Source: Flavonifractor sp. An100 (lineage in GTDB: Bacteria; Bacillota; Clostridia; Oscillospirales; Oscillospiraceae). Taken from it: 64,000 nt of DNA. The notes under the pieces are model-generated. The model saw nothing but the letters and a program-made list of their open reading frames with translations, was not told the origin of the DNA and did not search any database. Below are positions 58,998-64,000 of the stretch, piece after piece. Position 1 is the stretch's first letter. Each line of letters begins with the position of its first letter. The DNA lies in NCBI RefSeq assembly GCF_002161175.1, contig NZ_NFMA01000010.1, positions 1 through 64,000 of the forward strand, given 5' to 3'. The translations under genes were made by a program, and so were the position numbers.

Positions 58998-59119
58998 GAT
59001 GTGAAGTAGGGCTGTATTTTGAAAAACAAGGGGAAAGGGTTGCAATTTGGGGTAAAAAATTATACAATTCGGAGCATGAGTTTAAAAAGGCCCTCGGGGC
59101 CGGGAAGGATCGCAAAACG

Positions 59120-59929
59120 ATGAAGGAATTTCACGGAAGTCAGAATTATGTGGCCGACCAGGAGCTGCTCCAGGCGGTGAATATTGCCATGGTGCTCCAA
59201 AAGCCCCTGCTCATCAAGGGGGAGCCGGGCACGGGAAAGACCATGCTGGCTGAGGCCATTGCCCAGGCCCTGGGGAAAAAGCTGATCATCTGGAACATCA
59301 AGTCCACCACCAAGGCCCAGGACGGCCTGTATGTCTACGACGTGGTCCAGCGGCTTTATGACAGCCAGTTCGGCGGAAAAAATGTGGATAATGTGGAGCA
59401 GTACGTGAAGCTGGGCAAGCTGGGCGAGGCCTTTACCGACGAGGAGCAGGTGATTTTGCTCATCGACGAGATTGACAAGGCGGACCTGGAGTTCCCCAAC
59501 GACCTGCTGTGGGAGCTGGACCGGATGGAGTTCCACATCCCCGAGACAGGCCGGACGGTGAAGGCCAACCACCGCCCGGTGGTCATCATCACCTCCAATG
59601 CCGAGAAGGAGCTGCCCGACGCCTTTCTGCGCCGGTGTGTGTTCCACTATATCGCCTTCCCGGATAAGGAGCTGATGGCCCAGATCGTCCGGGTCCACTT
59701 CCCCGACCTGGACGACAAGCTCCTCACCCAGGTGCTGGAGGCCTTTTATAAGATTCGCCAGCTGCCCCAGATCAAGAAAAAGCCCTCCACCAGTGAGATC
59801 ATCGACTGGATCCAGGCCCTGGTCCACGGGGGTGTGGACCCCAAACGGGTGGTCAAGGAGGTGCCCTACCTGGGGGTGCTGCTGAAGAAGAACGAGGACA
59901 TGGACGCCCTGCGCCGCACCTGGCGGTGA
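59120..59929 (+). CDS. MoxR-family AAA+ ATPase
   Basis: 269 residues. Walker A GEPGTGKTMLAEAIAQALGK, Walker B ILLIDEIDKADLEFPNDLLW, sensor 1 VIITSNAEKELPDAFLRRC. MoxR ATPases act as chaperones with a VWA partner, here the next gene. Confidence 0.92.
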   Translation: MKEFHGSQNYVADQELLQAVNIAMVLQKPLLIKGEPGTGKTMLAEAIAQALGKKLIIWNIKSTTKAQDGLYVYDVVQRLYDSQFGGKNVDNVEQYVKLGKLGEAFTDEEQVILLIDEIDKADLEFPNDLLWELDRMEFHIPETGRTVKANHRPVVIITSNAEKELPDAFLRRCVFHYIAFPDKELMAQIVRVHFPDLDDKLLTQVLEAFYKIRQLPQIKKKPSTSEIIDWIQALVHGGVDPKRVVKEVPYLGVLLKKNEDMDALRRTWR

Positions 59930-59930
59930 A

Positions 59931-59956
59931 GTCCTTTTTCTTGAAAGAAAAAGGAC
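59931..59956 (+). repeat. Hairpin after the MoxR gene
   Basis: GTCCTTTTTCTT (59931-59942) pairs perfectly with 59945-59956. The T run lies in the stem, not after it, so it is probably an intergenic hairpin element rather than a terminator; it begins one base after the stop codon. Confidence 0.6.
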
Positions 59957-60079
59957 GCAAAAAGAACTTCCACGGCTTCTCTTTGGACTGGATTTTTGTT
60001 TAGAACCCCATCGGTCTCTTGTCTGTGGTCCGGTCGGGTAAAAGAAATGTAGGAAACTGTGGATGGGAAAGGAAGCACC

Positions 60080-61276
60080 ATGTTTGAGGATTTTCTCTAT
60101 CTGCTGCGGAAAAATGGGTTAAAAGTCTCTCTCACCGAGTGGATGGCCCTGATGGAGGGGTTGGAAAAGAATCTTCACGGGGCCAGCTTCACCGGGTTTT
60201 ACCACCTGTGTCGGTGCCTGCTGGTGAAGAGTGAGGCGGATTTTGACCGGTTTGACCGCTGTTTTTTGGAATATTTTAAAGACGTGCCCTTCCAGCAGGA
60301 GGTATCCCAGGAGCTGATGGACTGGCTGAACCGGCCCGACGTGCTCAACGACTACGCCAACTATGACGAGGCGGCGGCCCTCCGGGCCCTGGGGCTCAGC
60401 GAGGAAGAGATCGAGCGGATGCTCAAAGAGCGCATGGAGGAGCAAAACGAGGAGCACAACGGAGGCAGCTACTGGGTGGGGACCCACGGCATGTCCACCT
60501 TCGGCAACTCCGGTCTGGCCCCCAAGGGCATCCGGGTGGGCGGCCAGTCCATGTACAAGCGGGCCTTCCGGGTGGCAGGCGAGCGGAAATTTCGGGACTT
60601 CCGCCGGGACAACACCCTGGACACCCGCCAATTCCAGGTGGCCCTGCGGAAACTGCGGCAGTTCTCCGGATTGGTGGACCTCCCCCCTACCGAGTTCGAT
60701 GTGGACAACACCATCAAGGACACCGCCGACAATGCGGGGATGTTAAAGGTGCGGTACAAGCGGCCCCGGGAGAATACGGTGAAGGTTCTCCTTCTCATGG
60801 ACTCCGGCGGCTCCATGGACTACTACTCCCAGCTGTGCTCTGCTTTGTTCCAGGCGGTGAGCAAGTCGGGCCACTTTAAGGACCTGCGGGTCTACTACTT
60901 CCACAACTGCGTGTATGGGCGGCTCTACAAGGACCCCATGCTCCTCTCCCGGGACTCGGTGACCACGGACTGGGTACTCTCCAACATTGCCACCGACTGG
61001 AAGATTATCTTCGTGGGAGATGCTCAGATGGCCCCCTACGAGCTGATGGGAGGCTATTACGGCAGCGGGCGCAGCGACGGTCCCCAATGTGGGATGGATT
61101 ATTTAAAATTATTCCGCGGCCGCTACCCCGGCTGCATTTGGCTCAACCCCAGCCAGCGGCCCCAATGGGGGCAATATTGGTCCCAGACCTACGACGACAT
61201 TGCCCGCCTCATCCCCATGTTCCCCCTGACGGTGGATGGATTGGAGGAGGGCATGAAGAAATTATTGGCCCGGTGA
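60080..61276 (+). CDS. VWA-domain protein (CoxE-like), MoxR partner
   Basis: 398 residues from MFEDFLYLLRKNGLKVSLTEWM (ATG 60080 behind GGAAAGGAAG). VWA-CoxE-type domain with the MIDAS start LLMDSGGSMDYYSQL, where the usual first Ser is Gly (DSGGS). YRGRYPGCIWLNP and ARLIPMFPLTVDGLEEGM close it. Pairs with the upstream MoxR ATPase as a metal-ion-dependent adaptor; client proteins unknown. Confidence 0.88.
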   Translation: MFEDFLYLLRKNGLKVSLTEWMALMEGLEKNLHGASFTGFYHLCRCLLVKSEADFDRFDRCFLEYFKDVPFQQEVSQELMDWLNRPDVLNDYANYDEAAALRALGLSEEEIERMLKERMEEQNEEHNGGSYWVGTHGMSTFGNSGLAPKGIRVGGQSMYKRAFRVAGERKFRDFRRDNTLDTRQFQVALRKLRQFSGLVDLPPTEFDVDNTIKDTADNAGMLKVRYKRPRENTVKVLLLMDSGGSMDYYSQLCSALFQAVSKSGHFKDLRVYYFHNCVYGRLYKDPMLLSRDSVTTDWVLSNIATDWKIIFVGDAQMAPYELMGGYYGSGRSDGPQCGMDYLKLFRGRYPGCIWLNPSQRPQWGQYWSQTYDDIARLIPMFPLTVDGLEEGMKKLLAR

Positions 61277-61362
61277 GAAGAGATTGATTTTCGGCCGCCT
61301 GGGGGCGGGGGATTTTTCGCATGCAGGTTGGGGATATTTCGCCTGCGGGCGGGACGGGGATT

Positions 61363-61531
61363 GGGGATGTTTCGCCCTCCGGGGCGAGTGACTTTCTGGG
61401 CGCCCAGAAAGTCACCAAAGATGCGTTCAAGGGAAGGGGGATTTCGATTTCCCCCTTCCCTTGAAAATCCTATCCCCTTAAAACGACCAATCAGGGGGGG
61501 CTTCGGCCCCCCTATTGGATGTACCCCCGGG
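61363..61531 (+). repeat. Three-hairpin intergenic repeat, copy 1
   Basis: Contains a 28-bp perfect palindrome (61388-61415), a 16-bp stem with loop (61426-61441 with 61450-61465), and a third stem closing CCAATCA/CTATTGG (61487-61518). An inverted, diverged copy lies at 61720-61889. The 670-bp gap 61277-61946 holds these two copies and an AT-rich middle without a credible gene. Confidence 0.85.
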
Positions 61532-61719
61532 GAAAGCAGCTACCACCCGATGCGTAACGGCGGCCGAAGGCCGCCTTTTTCGTTCATTGTTCCTTTCATT
61601 TACAAGACAGTAAGTCAAAAACTAGAGCTGTTAAAAGAAAATAATCAGAACGAATTGTATTTTACCTTCTAAGCATGCATTTTATCAAAGCACTTCATTT
61701 TGATTGAGCGGTCCCTTTT

Positions 61720-61889
61720 CCGGGGGGTACATCCAATAGGGGGGACCGCAGTCCCCCCTGATTGGTCGTTTGTGTGAGAGGGGATTTCAAAGGGGAGAGA
61801 GGAATCGAAACCTCTCTCCCCTTTGACGGCTCTTTGGTGACTTTCTGGCCGGCCAGAAAGTTACTCGCCCCGGAGGGCGAAATATCCCC
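61720..61889 (-). repeat. Three-hairpin intergenic repeat, copy 2 (inverted)
   Basis: Same three hairpins in reverse orientation: palindrome 61837-61864, 16-bp stem 61787-61802 with 61811-61826, and stem 61733-61765. The second stem differs in sequence from copy 1 at many places on both arms, yet remains perfectly paired. Confidence 0.85.
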
Positions 61890-61946
61890 AACCCCCGCCC
61901 CGCCCACAGGCAAATAAAAAGACCCTCGAACCAAGCGGCTCGGGGG

Positions 61947-62123
61947 TCAAGTTTCTTCTTCTTTTAAGTTTTCCAAGGCTACGCGGACAGCTTCGATAAC
62001 AAAGGCGCTAAAGGTACAGTTTGTTCCTCGAATGGCCTGCTCTACTTCTTCAATGACATCATTTGGAAAGCGAATACTCTTTGATGTGGTGGGCGGATCA
62101 TTTGGAATTTTAAACTTTCTCAT
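61947..62123 (-). CDS. Ribbon-helix-helix (CopG-like) protein
   Basis: 58 residues from MRKFKIPNDPPTTSKSIRFPNDVIEEVEQAI...FSAFVIEAVRVALENL. The strand SKSIRFP and two helices are the RHH fold. The ATG at 62123 was chosen over the in-frame codons upstream by family length. Probably binds the direct repeats just upstream. Confidence 0.78.
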   Translation of the reverse strand: MRKFKIPNDPPTTSKSIRFPNDVIEEVEQAIRGTNCTFSAFVIEAVRVALENLKEEET

Positions 62124-62152
62124 GTGCATCACCATGGTTAGTGTACACATAT

Positions 62153-62183
62153 AAATGAATTACGTATGCAATACAAATGAATT
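62153..62183. promoter_or_regulatory. Direct repeats upstream of the RHH gene
   Basis: AAATGAATT at 62153-62161 and 62175-62183, 22 bp apart, about two helical turns. Candidate operator for the small RHH protein. Confidence 0.5.
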
Positions 62184-62231
62184 GCAATAAATAGAAATGT
62201 ATGCTACCATAAACAAAAGGTGGTGACTGAG

Positions 62232-62388
62232 TTGGATGAGTATAAAAAGCCATATTTTACCTTGTTTAATCAAATCACAGATGCTATGCAGGCATTAGAA
62301 TCGAAAAAATTATGGTCAGGCAGAAGAAATTTTGCGTCGGGCCCAACAGCAGGCAGAAGAACAATTTATTTCCCAGAACGAACCGTAA
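62232..62388 (+). pseudogene. Short conserved-type gene broken by one-base insertion
   Basis: TTG at 62232 behind AAAGGTGG gives MDEYKKPYFTLFNQITDAMQALESK. In an A6 run (62304-62309) the frame changes. Dropping one A gives KNYGQAEEILRRAQQQAEEQFISQNEP and a stop at 62386, a coherent helical end like small proteins common in Clostridia. As given, the frame reads LWSGRRNFASGP... to 62393. True pseudogene or a homopolymer sequencing error. Confidence 0.7.
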
Positions 62389-62393
62389 TATAA

Positions 62394-62434
62394 AAACTCC
62401 CTGTATTCTGCATGACGCAAAATACGGGGAGTTT
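62394..62434. terminator. Convergent terminator
   Basis: Arms 62394-62407 and 62421-62434 pair with one mismatch. TTTCCC follows on plus and TTTTTA on minus, so it can end both the small plus gene and typA. Confidence 0.75.
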
Positions 62435-62450
62435 CCCATTTTCCTAAGAA

Positions 62451-64000
62451 TTAACCTTTTTTCTTAGAGGCAATCCGCATCCGCTCGCCGTGGTCCAGAA
62501 TCCGCTTGCGCAGGCGGAGATTCTCCGGCGTGCACTCCAACAGCTCGTCGTCGGCCAGAAATTCCAGACACTGCTCCAGAGACATCTGCCGGGGAGTGGT
62601 CAGACGCAGGGCGTCATCAGAGCCGGAAGCACGCATGTTGGTCAGCTGCTTTTTCTTGCACACGTTGACGGAAATGTCCTCCTGCTTGGGGGACACGCCC
62701 ACGATCATACCGGCATACACGGGAGTGCCCGCGCCGATGAACAGCTGGCCGCGCTCCTGGGCGTTGAACAGACCGTAGGTTACCGCCTCGCCGGTCTCGA
62801 AAGCCACCAGGGAGCCGGTGTTCCGGCGCTGGATCTCACCCTTCATGGGCTGATAGCTATCAAAGACGGAGGCCATGATGCCCTCGCCCTTGGTATCCGT
62901 CAAGAACTCATTGCGGTAGCCGAACAGGCCGCGGGAAGGCACCAAAAACTCCACCTTCATCCGGCTGCCCACGGGGGTCATCTCCACCAGATCGCCCTTC
63001 CGGGAACCGATCTTCTCCATGACCGGGCCCACGCAGTCGGCAGGCACATCTACCACCAGGCGCTCAATGGGCTCGCACTTCACCCCGTCGATCTCCTGAT
63101 AGAGCACGCGGGGGGGCGAAACCTGGAGCTCATAGCCCTCTCGGCGCATGGTCTCAATGAGGATGGACAGGGACATTTCGCCCCGGCCCGCCACATTGAA
63201 GGAGTCGGTGGAATTTTCCACCTCAGTCACCCGCAGGGACACGTCCTTCAACGTCTCCCGGAACAGCCGCTCCCGCAGTTGACGGCTGGTGACAAACTTG
63301 CCCTCCCGGCCGGCAAAGGGAGAGTCGTTGACGGAGAAGGTCATCTCGATGGTGGGGGCGGAGATCTTGACAAACTCCATGGGCTCCACACAGTCGGGGA
63401 CACAGATGGTGTCGCCGATGGTGATGTCCCCAATGCCGCTCATGGCAATAATATTGCCGGCGGTGGACTGCTGAACCGGGACCTTGGCCAGGCCATCAAA
63501 CTCGTACAGGGCGGTCGCCTTGGCCTTCTTGGGGGCAGCGTCGGGGTCGTGGTAGTTGCACACCGCGATCTCCTGGTTCTGCTTGATGGTGCCCCGCTCA
63601 ATGCGGCCGATGGCGATGCGGCCCACGAACTCATTGTAATCGATGGAGGACACCAGCATCTGGAAGGGGGCGTCCAAATCCGCCTCGGGGGCGGGAATAT
63701 ACTCCAGGATGGTATCGAACAGGGGCTTCAGGTCGCTGCCCGCCACGTCAGGCTGCACCGAGGCGGTGCCCTGCCGGCCGGAGCAGAAGAGCATGGGGCT
63801 GTCCAACTGCTCGTCGGTGGCGTTCAGGTCCATGAGCAGCTCCAACACCTCGTCGATAACCTCATACACCCGCTGGTCGGGACGGTCGATCTTGTTGACC
63901 ACCACAATTACCCGGTGGCCCAGCTCCAGAGCCTTGGACAGCACGAACCGGGTCTGGGGCATGGGGCCCTCGGCGGCGTCCACCAGCAGGATGACGCCGT
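62451..64000 (-). CDS. typA: Translational GTPase TypA/BipA (5' end beyond window)
   Basis: At least 516 codons are visible; the N-terminal ~90-100 residues with the P-loop lie outside the window. Seen: LLVDAAEGPMPQTRFVLSKALELG, the NKID motif (VVVNKIDRPDQR), domain II (RIAIGRIERGTIKQNQ), and the typical C-terminus (QEDISVNVCKKKQLTNMRASGSDDALRL...RKRILDHGERMR). Ribosome-binding GTPase of stress and cold adaptation. Ends at a shared terminator. Confidence 0.96.
   Translation of the reverse strand, partial: GVILLVDAAEGPMPQTRFVLSKALELGHRVIVVVNKIDRPDQRVYEVIDEVLELLMDLNATDEQLDSPMLFCSGRQGTASVQPDVAGSDLKPLFDTILEYIPAPEADLDAPFQMLVSSIDYNEFVGRIAIGRIERGTIKQNQEIAVCNYHDPDAAPKKAKATALYEFDGLAKVPVQQSTAGNIIAMSGIGDITIGDTICVPDCVEPMEFVKISAPTIEMTFSVNDSPFAGREGKFVTSRQLRERLFRETLKDVSLRVTEVENSTDSFNVAGRGEMSLSILIETMRREGYELQVSPPRVLYQEIDGVKCEPIERLVVDVPADCVGPVMEKIGSRKGDLVEMTPVGSRMKVEFLVPSRGLFGYRNEFLTDTKGEGIMASVFDSYQPMKGEIQRRNTGSLVAFETGEAVTYGLFNAQERGQLFIGAGTPVYAGMIVGVSPKQEDISVNVCKKKQLTNMRASGSDDALRLTTPRQMSLEQCLEFLADDELLECTPENLRLRKRILDHGERMRIASKKKG

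Noticed and set aside
61328-61672. 114-codon plus-strand frame in the repeat region
   Set aside because: It runs through the palindromic repeat and has no family-like content or start signals.

Overview
The window is a G+C-rich Firmicutes chromosome segment that carries the replication-origin neighbourhood. The order typA ... gyrA-gyrB-remB-recF-yaaA-dnaN-dnaA // rpmH-rnpA-yidD-yidC-jag, together with the protein sequences, suggests a gut Oscillospiraceae (Flavonifractor-like) member of Clostridia. That assignment is inference from gene order and protein flavour only.

Region 1 (1-4.9 kb, minus strand) is the rpmH-rnpA-yidD-yidC-jag operon, with a consensus promoter in front of rpmH. It is followed by a PLP-dependent Orn/Lys/Arg decarboxylase-type gene whose 3' end is replaced by the last codons of jag. 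Bases 1-114 repeat 1157-1270 exactly, as expected if the window opens inside a tandem duplication of period 1,156 bp.

Region 2 (about 4,958-48,213) is a complete-looking 43-kb prophage sitting between rpmH and dnaA, flanked by a 14-bp direct repeat. Nearly all of it is read leftward. From right to left: an early operon starting with an 'orphan' IS30-type DNA-binding domain protein, three DNA methyltransferases, a DUF5131 protein, an HUH-type rolling-circle Rep with a candidate antisense RNA over its leader, and a sigma-like late regulator. Then come lambda-type head genes (terS, GpA-type terL, gpW, portal, protease, capsid) and a P2-type contractile tail (sheath, tube, gpE/E' with a -1 frameshift signal, tape measure, X, D, V, PAAR, U, W, J, I, fibre). 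A complete diversity-generating retroelement follows (variable repeat at the fibre 3' end, Avd, template repeat, reverse transcriptase), then a carbohydrate-binding protein, lysis genes (CHAP-LysM endolysin, holin), a divergent ribbon-helix-helix switch, an XRE regulator and an IS30-family DDE transposase at the left end. No tyrosine or serine integrase and no MuA/MuB pair is present, so the IS30-type transposase is the only candidate integration enzyme. A lipoprotein cassette with its own promoter and terminator is read against the late operon and is a likely lysogenic-conversion gene.

Region 3 (48.2-58.9 kb, plus strand) is dnaA, a dnaA-dnaN spacer full of DnaA-box-like sequences (likely oriC), dnaN, an S4 protein, recF, remB, gyrB, a small lipoprotein, gyrA, a SHOCT membrane protein and rnhA. 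Region 4 (59-64 kb) holds a MoxR ATPase plus VWA protein pair, an inverted pair of three-hairpin intergenic repeats, a small ribbon-helix-helix gene, a frameshifted short gene and the 3' part of typA, cut by the window edge.

The most unusual combination is a DGR-bearing contractile phage that apparently moves with an IS30-type transposase, carries a detached copy of that enzyme's DNA-binding domain at its other end, replicates with an HUH Rep, and has inserted beside the chromosomal origin.
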